Of a stretch of 64,000 nucleotides of DNA, positions 11,845 through 23,882 are shown piece after piece. Numbering within the stretch: position 1 is the first letter of the stretch; every line of letters begins with the position of its first letter. The translations under genes were made by a program, and so were the position numbers. The notes beneath the pieces were generated by a model. That model did no database searches. It saw only the letters and a list, made by a program, of their open reading frames with translations, and had not been told where the DNA came from. The DNA is from Wurfbainia villosa (taxonomy: Eukaryota > Streptophyta > Magnoliopsida > Zingiberales > Zingiberaceae). Location: contig CM045989.1 in NCBI GenBank assembly GCA_025175895.1, positions 20,639,928-20,703,927 of the forward strand, in the 5' to 3' direction.

Positions 11845-14341
11845 TGTTAAATACTGGAAAAATTAACATATAAATTAAATGCCCCAAATAATTGAGGAAA
11901 TAATCCTAGAAATTTTTCGGGATTTTTAGGGAATTTTAGAAAAAAATTTCAAAATTTTTCTGGAATTAAACGGACTCCGTACGAGATTTTTTCGGGATAA
12001 AGAAAACGGGCTTAAGAGGGTCTATTTAAAGGGGATAAGAACAGGGTGGAAAACCTAATTATTTATTTCTTCTTTTTCCCCGCCGCGACACCCGTTCGGC
12101 AGTTCCCTCCTCCTTCTGCCCGACGCCATCCGCTTCTCGCCTCAAGCACCGTCGTCGTTGACAGCGCCGATCGACGCCACTACTTCTCCTCCGCGGCCGA
12201 CGATCAGGCCGCCGTTCTTCTTCCACCTACAAGACCGACGGCCGCCGCGGCCATGAATCGCCCGACGCCGCGCGAGTTCGTCGTCCCATTGCCGCGTCGG
12301 CGCGAACCTCGCTGACACTCTTCCTCAAGCGCCGAAGCTCGCCTTCCCTCGCAACGCCGCGAGCTTTTCCCAGCGCTGCGACCGGACTGCTGCCGCAAGC
12401 CCTAAGTGTCGCCGGTGAAGTGGAAAATTTCGGTATATATCTTGTTTCCTGTCTGTGCAGGTGTATGTTGCTATAATGAATCTGTGATTTTGGGCAGTGA
12501 TCGGTGAGGGTTGATGGTGCCGGTGAGTAGGGCAGTAGGGAAGGAATTGGGGACGGCTGTGAGAGAGGTTGTAAGGGTTTGATTTGGAGGGTGTCGTGTG
12601 GTTAGGGTTGGATGTGTCGGCTGTGAATAATGTGTGAGCCACTGTAAATTGAGTTGGAGAACTAATTTGGGAAAGGATTGGTTGTCGGTGGAATTTCTAG
12701 GGCGGGTGAGCTTGATTGGTCGATTTGGGTTGATTCCGGTGTTATTCGGTTGATCGGTATGATATTTGGAGGATTAGGAATTAATTGGGTTAATTGAGAT
12801 ATAAAGGAAATCGATTAAGTATTCGATTTGTCGTTGAATTGTATATTTTGTGCTTAACTATAGTTATGCTATATGCAGGTTTCGGTCACGAGGCAGGTCC
12901 CCGATCGTGACGTTTTCATTCTTGCGGATATATATTCAGGCGGGTATTTTGACTTAACTTTTAGATTAAGTCAAATTGATATGCTAGTAGGATAGCTTAC
13001 AATAACTTTTTCATGTTTATATGCCTGGTATACTTTTGGTGCCTACTAGATACATGCATGTGATAGTATATGATTATATTTCCCTGTTTGATTTGGATCA
13101 CAGTACATGGATTAGGGATATGTATATATGGATTATACATATTATTCGGATAGGTGTTTTGAGTAGGATTTACATGCTTTAGTATCATGCACCATTTTCG
13201 CATGATTGCATGCTAGCTGGACGGGGTTCCATTATTGTTGAGCCCGCAGCTAGTTACATGGCCTGCACACACTGCCACTCATGGGTTAGTGGTACATCAG
13301 GAGGGTGTGTGCAGTTGCTCTGTCAGGCTCCGCTGATCCGCTCATGGGTAGCGATGAGGCAGCGTGGTAGCGGGCAGGGATCCCTCCTCTGGTCTATGAC
13401 ACCGGGAGATGAGAGCTTAGCTCCCCCACTCTGTTTGGGGCAGGAGGATAGGTGTACTCCGACAGCATCCTGTCCACTCGGTCACTCAGGAGCAGTGATG
13501 GCAGAGTGCACAGTTGTCATAGCCCTACCCACTCGGCTTCACCATTGCGTGTGAGGCGGCTGACTGGCGTCAGGGGTGACCATGTCATTGGCACGGCATG
13601 CACTTTGCACGGATTGCATTTTGTATTGTGTTTGCTGCATTTTTATTGATGCCTTGGATGTGCATATGATTGTCATGCATACATGATACATGTTTATATA
13701 TGGTCAGGACTCTATTACTTCTAGTCAGGCACATGCTCCTATATCAGGGTAGGAGATTCAGGTAAGTACAGTCATTTTGTATTTCTTGCTTGCATACCCT
13801 ATTTATGTGAGACTGTACTGGCATGATATTTTTATTGTTAGCTATACCTGATTTTGCATATCTACTATACCCACAGAGTTCTTTGAACTCACCCTGTTGA
13901 TTTATATCTATTTCGTGATGAAGTCGTCAGAGAGTGCAAATTAGGATTCACTCGTCGTAGATGTTTTATTTGTGGATATTTGCTTTATGGTTTGGATATT
14001 TTGGTTAGAGGATATGTATAGGTTTGGAGATTGATTTTTGTATTTGGATTTTTGGTTTTCTTATGGACTTATATTCGGAGTTTGTTCTGGATTGGATTTT
14101 GGTTGAGTATTCCTGCCCTGATGGCAGAAGGGGTAGGTTTAGTTATGATATTCTTTTGTGTATATCATTTGATTGTTGGCCTGAGGCCTGATTTATATAA
14201 CTGCGTGTGAGTTTGGATTCCGGTCGTGTTGACCGATGTATAGTGGCCGTGTAGGCCTTGTATGTAAAATTTGGATTGTCACCCGTACAGGGGAGATGCT
14301 GCCGGATTTTCGTCTGGCGGGGTCTCCTTCGGGGCGTGACA
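11845..14341 (+). mobile_element. Gypsy element B, 5' LTR (2,497 bp)
   Basis: The LTR runs from TGTTAAATACTGG to GGGGCGTGACA and matches the copy at 19716-22178. A TATA-like TCTATTTAAAG lies at 12021-12031, about 175 bases in. The GC-rich stretch 12078-12400 downstream of it differs strongly between the two LTRs although flanks are nearly identical. ORFs inside the LTR (for example 12046-12315) look like GC-rich leader and are not counted as genes. Confidence 0.93.
12021..12031 (+). promoter_or_regulatory. TATA box in 5' LTR of element B
   Basis: TCTATTTAAAG precedes a GC-rich transcribed-type leader. The same box is present in the 3' LTR at about 19891-19901. Confidence 0.55.
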
Positions 14342-14348
14342 ATTTATT

Positions 14349-14360
14349 TGGTATCAGAGC
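14349..14360 (+). promoter_or_regulatory. tRNA-Met primer-binding site of element B
   Basis: TGGTATCAGAGC lies seven bases after the LTR end and matches plant initiator tRNA-Met. It sets the plus orientation of B. Confidence 0.92.
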
Positions 14361-14617
14361 GCCTAGGTTTTCGAGTTCCTAGGGGTTTTTGGATTTTTCG
14401 GAGTTCGCCATGTATTGGCAGGTGTTTTATGCAGGTAATTTGGAAATTTTGGATTGGTATGGATTTCCGACGATTTTATGTTTCGGAAATTCGAGGATTT
14501 TGACGAGATTAATATGGGGTTTTGGCGGCTACTGGACCTCTCCTGACGGTGAAATAGGTATGATGATAAATTTGATATGTTTTTATTTATGGTAATATCT
14601 GTATTCATTTAACAGAT

Positions 14618-15540
14618 ATGAGACGAGGTGGGCGATATGCACGAGACGCAGGTGTGGGACGGCCACGCCAGAGGACCCAGAGATCTTTGGTGACTGACTT
14701 GCCAGAGAGATCTACTGAGGGTGAGCATATTGATCAGGGTCAGATTCCACAGGGTGCTGCGGGAGTAGTGGATCCTCAGTCCTCGACGGATCCTCCTCCC
14801 GAGATACCCACTGCTGGGGCATCCGATGTACCAGCGGGAGATCCCGCTACACATCGAAACCCCGCCAAGAGGGACCTTCTACTACGACCAGCCCATCGCT
14901 GGAGCCGCCGGTCGGCCCTCACTCAGTATCGGCCCCTACTTATCCTATTGATGTAGCTGCGGCACGAGCTCGGATTCCAGGATTAGCGAAGTCGATGAAA
15001 AGCCGGTTCACTGTATTCAGCGGAGAGACTGATCCGAGTGTAGCTCAGTCTTGGATCGAGACGATGGAGCGTACCTTTTACTATATGGTCTGCTCTGAGT
15101 GGGAGAAGGCAGAGTTGGCAGCCTTCCATTTACGAGGTGAGGCCGAGATCTGGTGGGATATGCAGCGCTCGATTATTGGCGGCAAAGAGTTACTGGGCGA
15201 GATTCGAGAGGCTTTGAGAGTCGAAGATTTCCACGGGCATATCAGATGATGCGACGTCAGGATTTTCTGAGTCTTCGACAGAATAATCGCTCAGTGACGG
15301 AGTATAATACAGAATTTAATCGGTTAGCCAGGTTTTGTCCAGAGTTAGTTGCTGAGGATAGGTCACGGATGATGCAGTTTGTTCAGGGACTAGATGGGCA
15401 TCTACAGGTCAGGATGGCAGGATTTGGTAGTTCTTCCTACCGAGAGGCGTTGGATAGAGCTCTATTGATCGAGTCGGCTCAACAGAGGGTCAATGAGCAT
15501 AGGAAGAGAAGCAGAAAAGAACCACAGTCGGACCAGTGAC
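14618..15540 (+). pseudogene. Gypsy element B gag (frameshifted)
   Basis: The likely start is MRRGGRYARDAG at 14618. After a proline-rich stretch the frame changes before the Retrotrans_gag domain, which begins around 14995 (FTVFSGETDPSVAQSWIETMERTF, then LRGEAEIWWD). A second frame change near 15200-15245 moves the rest of the domain (DFLSLRQNNRSVTEYNTEFNRLARF) to another frame ending at 15539. Gag would form the particle; this copy cannot encode it intact. Confidence 0.85.
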
Positions 15541-15669
15541 CCGCACTCATCGGATGCAGAGTGGCCGCGATCGATCGGGTCGAGTCATTAGGGCATCTGG
15601 CATCTAGCCTCCTCGTAAATCAGGACGATCTTCAGCTGGGCCCTCGCGGTCTTTTCAGCAGAGCCGGAG

Positions 15670-16075
15670 ACCGCCCATTGGCGACACCTACTGTACTCGT
15701 TGTGGATCGAAAGAGCATATCATCTCAGCCTGCACCTTGGGACAGCCAGTTTGCTATTATTGCAAGCTGCCTGGACACATGAGCCGAGATTGTTCGTTGA
15801 AGGCTCAGCATGTGGCTTCCGGGGTTTCTATTCAGGGAGGACCGTTGCGTCAGTCTGGGACTCAGAGAGGGGGCCAGACAGCCAGACCTTCGCAATGCCC
15901 ACAGAGGACAGCTCCCCCTGCAGGAGTCGCCTATGGCATTCATAGACAGGAGTACACCAGTGCCCGCACGGTGTCACAGGTTCGATTCGGGCCGCGATCA
16001 GATCATCGATCCTCAATGCGATTACCATTCGCAGCGGCAGCCTTTACGATATCACCGCACCCTCGCCACTAGTTC
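15670..16075 (+). pseudogene. Gypsy element B zinc knuckles
   Basis: Two CX2CX4HX4C knuckles are in one frame: CTRCGSKEHIISAC followed closely by CYYCKLPGHMSRDC (about 15688-15795). They would bind element RNA as the nucleocapsid part of gag. The frame is different from the upstream gag, so a shift lies between 15540 and 15680. Confidence 0.85.
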
Positions 16076-16246
16076 AGATCGCCCGCCGCATGCATCGCAG
16101 CCGTTATACCAGCCTTCCTATCAGCCTTCGTACTAGTCTTCGTATCAGTCTTAGGCTCAGGCACATCCACCTTTGGCAGTGATACCACCTCCACCGCCAC
16201 CGGAGACCGGGCGGATTCATGCAATTACCAGAGAGGATGTGCGTGA

Positions 16247-16510
16247 ATGAGCCAACGAATCCAGATGCAGACGGTTTCACTTTATGCATTTTCAGCTATT
16301 ATGCTAGTTGATACTGGTAGTTCGCATTCGTTTATTTCTCATACTTTTATGAGAGAGATTGGTAGACTACCTGCTAGTAGATCACAGAGATTAGTCGTCT
16401 CCCTACCGTCTGGCGATACAATGGATGTTACCCAGGAGGTTCGAGGTTGTCCCTTAGATTTTGGTAACATCATTCTTACTAGAGATTTATTGGTACCGAC
16501 ATAGTCGAGT
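16247..16510 (+). pseudogene. Gypsy element B protease
   Basis: The retropepsin motif is present as MLVDTGSSHSFIS, with the catalytic DTG intact, followed by conserved LPSGDTMDV and GCPLDFG. The frame ends in TAG at 16502-16504, and the adjacent conserved segment (MDWLSVYHATVDC) continues in another frame, so a frameshift lies near 16505. Confidence 0.85.
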
Positions 16511-16527
16511 TCGACATTATTCTTGGC

Positions 16528-17857
16528 ATGGATTGGCTGTCAGTATATCATGCCACAGTAGATTGCCAGACGAGGGTGGTCACATTTCGATCTCCGAACC
16601 AACCCTCGTGGGATTTCACTGGCATCCGGGACGATGGTATAGCGACCATATCTGCGATTCAGGCTCAGAAGCTTTTATTGCACGGTTGTCAAGGTTTTCT
16701 ATTATCTATGATCAATGTAGAAGACAGTGGTGACTCTCAGATCGCGGACATCCCTATTGTCTGAGAGTATCCAGATGTCTTTCCAGAGGAGTTACCGGGT
16801 CTGCCTCCCAGAAGGCAAGTGGAGTTCATGATTAAGTTAATACCTGGGACGGCGCCGGCATCGAAAGCTCCTTATCGTATGGCCCCGAGAGAGTTGGATG
16901 AGTTAAAGGTTCAGCTCCAAGAACTTTTGGACCGAGGTTTTATTCGCCCTAGTGCATCACCCTGGGGTTCTCCGGTTCTCTTCGTGAAGAAGAAAGATGG
17001 TTCGATGAGACTGTGCATCGACTACAGGCAGTTGAACGCCGTCACTATCAAGAATAAATATCCCCTGCCACGTATTGAGGACTTGTTTGATCAGCTCAGA
17101 GGTACATCAGTCTATTCTAAGATTGATCTGCGGTCCGGATATCATCAATTAAGGGTTAGAGATTCTGACATTCGTAAGAACGTGCATCGGATATGGACAC
17201 TATGAGTTTTTGGTAATGCCATTTGGGCTTACCAATGCTCCAGCGGTATTCATGGATTTAATGAACCGGGAATTTATGGATTTTCTAGATCGGTTCGTCA
17301 TTGTTTTTATTGATGACATTCTGGATTATTCTCGTTCTGAGGAGGAACACGCGCAGCATCTTCGTCTTGTTCTCGATAGGCTCCGACAGAAGCGGCTATA
17401 TGCGAAGTTTAATAAGTGCGCATTTTGGTTACACTCAGTCGGTTTTCTGGGACATGTGGTTTCGAGTAGAGGTATTTCAGTTGACCCCCAGAAGATCGAG
17501 GCTGTCACTAGTTGGGAGCAGCCGAAATCAGTTCAGGAGGTTCGCAGTTTCCTAGGCTTGGCCAGGTATTACAGACGGTTCGTTGAGGGTTTCTCGAGCA
17601 TTTCTATGCCATTGACACGCCTTACCAGGAAGGGCGTGAAGTTCACGTGGACAGAGGCGTGCGAGACTAGTTTTCAGGAGTTAAAGAGGAGATTGGTGTC
17701 AGCACCGATCCTGGTATTACCATCAGGGGACGACGGTTTCGTTCTTTATACCGATGCGTCTCTACAGGGTTTAGGCGCAGTGTTGATGCAGCACGGCAGG
17801 GTAGTTTCTTATGCATCTCGCCAGTTGAAGGATCATGAGAAAAACTACCAGCCATGA
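16528..17857 (+). pseudogene. Gypsy element B reverse transcriptase and start of RNase H
   Basis: The RT domain reads ASPWGSPVLFVKKKDGS, CIDYRQLNAVTIKNKYPLPRIEDLF, then MPFGLTNAPAVF and the catalytic box FIDDILDYS. The final V of the usual box is D here. RNase H begins with LYTDASLQGLGAVL. Breaks are TGA at 16762-16764 where the family has arginine, a frameshift near 17180 and another near 17850. The intact spacing shows it was full length once. Confidence 0.92.
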
Positions 17858-18242
17858 TTTAGAGTTTGCCGCTATTATCTATGCCTTGAAGATTTGGAGG
17901 CATCATTTATATGGATTACGCTTTGAGATTCTTACCGATCATAAGAGTCTCAAATATCTTACGCAGAAGGAACTCAATCTCCGGCGAGGAGATGGATGGA
18001 GTTCCCGAAGGATTATGACTGCATACCATCGCCTACCATCCAGGAAAGCCAATGTGGTCGCCGATGCACTTAGCCTAAGTCCCGAGGACTTTAGCTTCTT
18101 CCGAGTTTTAGTCACGGATTTGATTCGTGGTTTCTCCGAGTTGAGCTTAGAGGAGCAGTGGACCGATAGAGCAGGGTGTTCTGGTTACCATGGTTGCTCA
18201 GTCGTCTATCCGGACGAGAGTCCGGGAGGCTCAGGCCGGTGA
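17835..18242 (+). pseudogene. Gypsy element B RNase H remainder
   Basis: The stretch HDLEFAAIIYALKIWRHHLYG followed by TDHKSLKYL is the normal continuation of the RNase H domain, now in a new frame. A further irregularity follows at ELNLRRGDGWSS, where the usual ELNMRQRRWLE-like segment is distorted. Then KANVVADALS closes the domain. Confidence 0.85.
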
Positions 18243-19000
18243 TCAACATTTACAGTTCATTGGTAGTCAGATCACTTCTGGACCGCAGACTGAGTTCACC
18301 CGAGACGAGGAGGGTATTATATATTACCGAGGCAGATTATGTGTACCTCAGCCTCACCCGGTTATGGAGGAGTTACTACAGGAGGCACATCGCTCTCGAT
18401 TTGCGATCCACCCAAAGCGAACCCGCATGTATCGAGATTTAAAGCGTTTGTATTGGTGGAACGGTATGAAGAAAGACATTGCGGATTTTGTAGCTAGATG
18501 TCTGATTTGTCAGCAGGTCAAGGCTGAGCACCAGAGACCAGCTGGATTACTTCAGAGGATTCCTATTCCTGAGTGGAAGTGGGATCATATTACTATGGAT
18601 TTTGTGATGGGTTTGCCTAGGACACGTCAAGGTCATGACGCGATTTGGGTAGTCGTAGACCGACTAACCAAATCCGCGCACTTCTTATCGATTCTAAGAC
18701 CGACTCTCGGATCGGTTGGCAGAGCTATATTGTCGGAGATCATCGAGTTGCATGGTGTTCCTTGAGCATTATATCGAGATAGAGATCCCGTTTCACGCCT
18801 AGGTTCGCAAAGTCCGCAGCAGGCTTTAGGCACACACTTGGTTTAGTATCGCATTCCATCCGCAGACAGAGATGGACGAGCGGACCATTCGAGACACTAG
18901 AGGATTTCTGAGGTCCCGTGGTTATAGATTTCGGAGGCAATCGGGAGGATCATTTACCGTTAGTGGAATTTGCCTTACAATAAGATTATCATTCGGCTAT
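18190..19000 (+). pseudogene. Gypsy element B integrase, zinc and catalytic parts
   Basis: The HHCC zinc region is visible (IHPKRTRMYRDLKRLYWW, then CLICQQVKAEHQRP). The core starts with WKWDHITMDFVMGLPR and IWVVVDRLTKSAHF. A TGA at 18763-18765 and several small frame changes break the core after IIELHGVP; remnants of the DRDP segment lie just behind it. Integration function is lost. Confidence 0.88.
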
Positions 19001-19625
19001 CCAAATGGCCCCGTATGAGGCATTGTATGGTAGGCGTTGTCGTGACACCCACCCTCCGGGAGGAGGTTGGGGAGGCCTGCTAGGACCCTGAGAGCTCAAG
19101 ATGAGGCGAGAGTAGTTGGTCCGCATTTATCGACGAGGATGACAGAGGCGCAGGATCGCCGAAGAGTTATGCAGATCGTAGACTGAGACCTTTGGAGTTC
19201 TCTGCTGGTGATCATGTATTCTTACAGTTTCACCCACGAAAGGGGTGAAGAGGTTTGGACTCCATGGTGAGCTTGCTCCTAGATATATCGGTTCGTTTGA
19301 GATTTTGGAGAGGATCGGAGCAGTTGCTTATCGTCTAGCGCTACCCCCATCTTTGACGAGTATACATGATGTATTCCATGTGTCTATGCTGAGGAAGTAT
19401 GTGCCATATTCTACACATATTCTATCAGATGTATCAGGTTCCATTCAACCTGATGCTACGTACGCAGAGGTTCCGGTACGGATGTTGGATTTCAAGGAAC
19501 GCATATGGAACAAGGTTGTGCGATTGTCAAGGCTCTGTGGAGTCACCACACCGACGAGGAGGCTACTTGGGAGCTCGAGGAAAAGATCAGAGCTCAATAC
19601 CCCCACTTGTTTACTTAAGGTACAT
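19001..19625 (+). pseudogene. Gypsy element B integrase C-terminus
   Basis: After a degraded link (EALYGRRC around 19018) the frame from 19245 reads LAPRYIGSFEILERIGAVAYRLALPPSL and IHDVFHVSMLRKYVP. This is the standard end of a plant Ty3-gypsy integrase of the chromovirus type. The last part (RILDHK-like to ATWE-like) is scrambled by small indels near 19480-19600. The exact clade is not assigned. Confidence 0.82.
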
Positions 19626-19703
19626 GGGGTATATTTTCAGTACTTGTGGTATTTCTTACTCGTTGTGCATCTGAGTAGGAAATTTGGGGACCAAATTTTT
19701 ATT

Positions 19704-19715
19704 AGTGGGGGAGAA
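19704..19715 (+). promoter_or_regulatory. Polypurine tract of element B
   Basis: AGTGGGGGAGAA lies directly before the 3' LTR start at 19716 and is the plus-strand primer. The preceding GGGGACCAAATTTTTATT is also present in element D. Confidence 0.88.
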
Positions 19716-22178
19716 TGTTAAATACTGGAAAAATTAACATATAAATTAAATGGCCCAAATAATTGAGGAAATAATCCTGGAAATTTTTCGGGATTTTTAG
19801 GGAATTTTAGAAAAAATTTTCAAAATTTTTCTGGAATTAAATGGACTCCGTACGAGATTTTTTCGGGATAAAGAAAACGGGCTTAAGAGGGTCTATTTAA
19901 AGGGGATAAGAACAGGGTGGAAAACCTAATTATTTATTTCTTCTTTTTCCCGACACCTGCTCTAGCCTCCTCCTTCATACGCCTAACGCCATCCGCTTCT
20001 TCGAGCACCGCCGCCTGGCCGACAAGCCGATCGACGCCACTACTTCCCCTCCGCGGCCGACGATCAGGCCGCCGTTCTCTTCCTCGCCGACCACGCGCCT
20101 GCCGCGAAGTTCGCTGGCCCATCGCTGCCGCGTCTCCTCGCCGACACCCCTCTTCCTCCGCAAGCGCCGGCGCTCGCCCTTCCCTCGCAACCGCCGCGAG
20201 CTTCTTCCCCAGCGCCTGCAGCCACCGGACTGCTACCGCAAGCCCTAAGTGTCGCCGGTGAAGTGGAAAATTTCGGTATATATCTTGTTTCCTGTCTGTG
20301 CAGGTGTATGTTGCTATAATGAATCTGTGATTTTGGGCAGTGATCGGTGAGGGTTGATGGTGCCGGTGAGTAGGGCAGTAGGGAAGGAATTGGGGACGGC
20401 TGTGAGAGAGGTTGTAAGGGTTTGATTTGGAGGGTGTCGTGTGGTTAGGGTTGGATGTGTCGGCTGTGAATATTGTGTGAGCCACTGTAAATTGAGTTGG
20501 AGAACTAATTTGGGAAAGGATTGGTTGTCGGTGGAATTTCTAGGGCGGGTGAGCTTGATTGGTCGATTTGGGTTGATTCCGGTGTTATTCGGTTGATCGG
20601 TATGATATTTGGAGGATTAGGAATTAATTGGGTTAATTGAGATATAAAGGAAATCGATTAAGTATTCGATTTGTCGTTGAATTGTATATTTTGTGCTTAA
20701 CTATAGTTATGCTATATGCAGGGTTCTCCAGGCAGGTCCCCGATCGTGACGTTTTCATTCTTACGGATATATATTCAGGCGGGTATTTTGACTTAACTTT
20801 TAGATTAAGTCAAATTGATATGCTAGTAGGATAGCTTACAATAACTTTTTCATGTTTATATGCCTGGTATACTTTTGGTGCCTACTAGATACATGCATGT
20901 GATAGTATATGATTATATTTCCCTGTTTGATTTGGATCACAGTACATGGATTAGGGATATGTATATATGGATTATACATATTATTCGGATAGGTGTTTTG
21001 AGTAGGATTTACATGCTTTAGTATCATGCACCATTTTCGCATGATTGCATGCTAGCTGGACGGGGTTCCGTTATTGTTGAGCCCGCAGCTAGTTACATGG
21101 CCTGCACATACTGCCACTCATGGGTTAGTGGTATATCAGGAGGGTGTGTCCAGTTGCTCTATCAGGCTCCGCTGGTCCGCTCATGGGTAGCGATGAGTCG
21201 TGCGGTAGCGCAGGATCCTCCTCCTGCTCATGACACCGGGAGATGAGAGTTTAGCTCCCCACTATGTTTGGGGCAGGAGGATAGGTGTACTCCGACAGCA
21301 TCCTGTCCACTCGGTCACTCAGGAGCAGTGATGGCAGAGTGCACAGTTGTCATAGCCCTACCCACTCGGCTTCACCATTGCGTGTGAGGCGGCTGACTGG
21401 CGTCAGGGGTGACCATGTCATTGGCACGACATGCACTTTGCACGGATTGCATTTTGTATTGTGTTTGCTGCATTTTTATTGATGCCTTGGATGTGCATAT
21501 GATTGTCATGCATACAGGATACATGTTTATATATGGTCAGGACTCTATTACTTCTAGTCAGGCACATGCTCCTATATCAGGGTAGGAGATTCAGGTAAGT
21601 ACAGTCATTTTGTATTTCTTGCTTGCATACCCTATTTATGTGAGACTGTACTGGCATGATATTTTTATTGTTAGCTATACCTGATTTTGCATATCTACTA
21701 TACCCGCAGAGTTCTTTGAACTCACCCCGTTGATTTATATCTATTTCAGGATGAAGCTGTCAGGAGAGTGCAGCTGCCGGACCCCCACTCGTCGTAGATG
21801 TTTTATTTGTGGATATTTGCTTTATGGTTTGGATATTTTGGTTAGAGGATATGTATAGGTTTGGAGATTGATTTTTGTATTTGGATTTTTGGTGTTCTTA
21901 TGGACTTCTATTCGGAGTTTGTTCTGGATTGGATTTTGGTTGAGTATTCCTGCCCTGATGGCAGAAGGGGTAGGTTTAGTTATGATATTCTTTTGTGTAT
22001 ATCATTTGATTGTTGGCCTGAGGCCTGATTTATATAACTGCGTGTGAGTTTGGATTCCGGTCGTGTTGACCGATGTATAGTGGCCGTGTAGGCCTTGTAT
22101 GTAAAATTTGGATTGTCACCCGTACAGGGGAGATGCTGCCGGATTTTCGTCTGGCGGGGTCTCCTTCGGGGCGTGACA
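19716..22178 (+). mobile_element. Gypsy element B, 3' LTR (2,463 bp)
   Basis: This is the second copy of the B LTR, ending GGGGCGTGACA, followed by the AGAAG duplication. It is mostly identical to 11845-14341. Divergence is concentrated in patches: 19948-20250, around 20721, 21180-21235 and 21745-21790. No genes. Confidence 0.93.
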
Positions 22179-22495
22179 AGAAGAGGAAGAGAAGATGCCA
22201 AATTTGATTTCTCATGTCTCCTCATTCCCCTATTTATTCTCTTGAAGTGTCCCTTAGTCTCCCTTACCCCTAACTATAATTTCCCATATTCCTCTAATAG
22301 CACAACCCTGCTGGGCTTCTGGTTATTGGATGCATCTTTAGGGCTAAGGTATCTACTAGAGGTTTAGGGTTCAATTCCTAGGCCATGCATCCTTTTTGGC
22401 TCTATTTCTTTTATTTTTGAAAGAGCCCACATAAAGCCCATTATAATCATGCCAAAAATTCTTGTAAAATTGCTAGGAATTTTACGGGCGTTACA
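22179..22495 (-). mobile_element. Gypsy element C, 3' LTR, right fragment
   Basis: This is the remainder of the LTR split by B. On the minus strand it begins TGTAACGCCCGTAAAATTCC. It holds a minus-strand TATA-like GAATAAATAGGGG at 22228-22240. Element B is inserted about 50 bases downstream of that box. Confidence 0.85.
22228..22240 (-). promoter_or_regulatory. TATA-like box in LTR of C
   Basis: GAATAAATAGGGG on the minus strand sits about 255 bases from the LTR start at 22495, a reasonable U3 promoter position. Confidence 0.4.
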
Positions 22496-23850
22496 ATCCT
22501 TCATACCTTTTAAAAGTTTCGTCCTCGAAACTTAGAATAACTCTGGCTACTTCTGTTTCATGTCCTCCTCGCGTTCCCAGGTAGCTTCTTCGTACCGTTG
22601 ATTTTGCCACAGGACCTTTACTAAGGGCACCTCTTTATTCCTTAGCCTCTTGACTTCTCGGTCTAGTATCTGGATAAGCCGACTTTCACAACTCAGGTCC
22701 TCTTGAACTTGCACTATTTGTGGCTCGATCACTTGGTCCGTACTAGAAATGCACTTCTTGAGCATCGAAACATGGAACACGTTGTGAATAGCCGACATCT
22801 CTTGAGGCAGCTCCAGCTCGTAAGCTACCTTGCCAACCTTCTGCAATATCGGATACGGTCCCACATAGCACGGACTCAGCTTACCCTTCCTTCCGAATCT
22901 CATCACTCCCTTCATAGGGGCCACCTTGAGGAATATCAGGTCCCCGACCTCGAATTCTAATGGTCTACGCCGCATATCTGCATAGCTCTTTTGCCGACTA
23001 TGAGAAGTTTCAATTCTTTGACGGATGTTCTGTATAGCTCGGGTGGTGTCGTCAATGAAGTCTGTCTGGAGTCCCATCCCCTTCTTTTTACGACCCTCGT
23101 ACCAGCATATAGGAGATCTATATTTCCTCCCATAAAGAGCCTCGTAGGGTGTCATTCCAATAGTAGCTTGGTAGCTATTGTTGTAAGCGAATTCTACCAA
23201 GCATAAGTATCGGCACCATCTACCTTTGAAATCCAGGGCGCAAGCTCGTAACATATCCTCCAGTACTTGATTTACTCTTTCGGTCTATCCGTCCGTCTGA
23301 GGATGGAAAGCGGTACTGAACAATAGCTTCGTGCCAAGTGCCTTCTAAACACACTCCCAGAAATGGGAAATAAAACGACCATCTCTGTCAGAAATGATGG
23401 TCTTAGGAATCCCATGTAATCTGATAATTTCCTTAGCGTATAATTGAGCCAGTTGCTCAGTCGAATAGGTCATCTTGATTACTAAGAAGTGGCCAGACTT
23501 CGTCAATCGGTCCACAATTACCCATATAGCATCATATCCGTTTGTCGTCTTGGGCAATCCTGAGATGAAATCCATAGAGATATCTTCCCATTTCCATTTT
23601 AGAATTTAGATCGGCTGCAGTGTTCCTCCAGGTCTCTGGTGTTCTTCTTTAACCCTCTGGCAGGTCAGGCAGGTACTGACATACTGAGCCACATCTCTTT
23701 TCATTCCGAACCACCAAAATTTTCTTTTCAGGTCTTGGTACATCTTGGTGGTTCCAAGATGCATCGCATAAGGAGTTCCGTGAGCTTCCTCAAATATCTT
23801 CTTCCGTAATTCTGGATCATCGAGAATACACAAGCGGTCCCTGAGGTAGA
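22496..23850 (-). pseudogene. Gypsy element C integrase (truncated by CACTA insertion)
   Basis: One minus-strand frame covers the HHCC zinc region (HLGTTKMYQDLKRKFWW, CLTCQRVKEEHQRP), the core (MDFISGLPK, IWVIVDRLTKSGHF, IISDRDGRF) and the C-terminal part (YVGPYPILQKVGKVAYELELP, NVFHVSMLKK). It ends with an ATWEREEDM motif near 22560. Three in-frame stops occur: TAA 23606-23608, TAG 23345-23347 and TAG 23285-23287, each where the family usually has glutamine. The N-terminal side stops at 23850, where the CACTA terminus begins; RT and gag are not in the window. Confidence 0.9.
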
Positions 23851-23882
23851 CACTACAAAAAAAATGAGGCATTTGGATCGGA
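23851..23882 (+). repeat. CACTA left terminal inverted repeat
   Basis: CACTACAAAAAAAATGAGGC starts at 23851, with the trinucleotide AGA before it as the candidate 3-bp target duplication. The right partner is not visible, so the TIR length is estimated. Confidence 0.85.

Noticed and set aside
12046..12315. ORF starting MENLIIYF in the LTR of B
   Set aside because: It is in the GC-rich leader of an LTR; the other LTR copy at 19917 has a different continuation, so the protein is not conserved.
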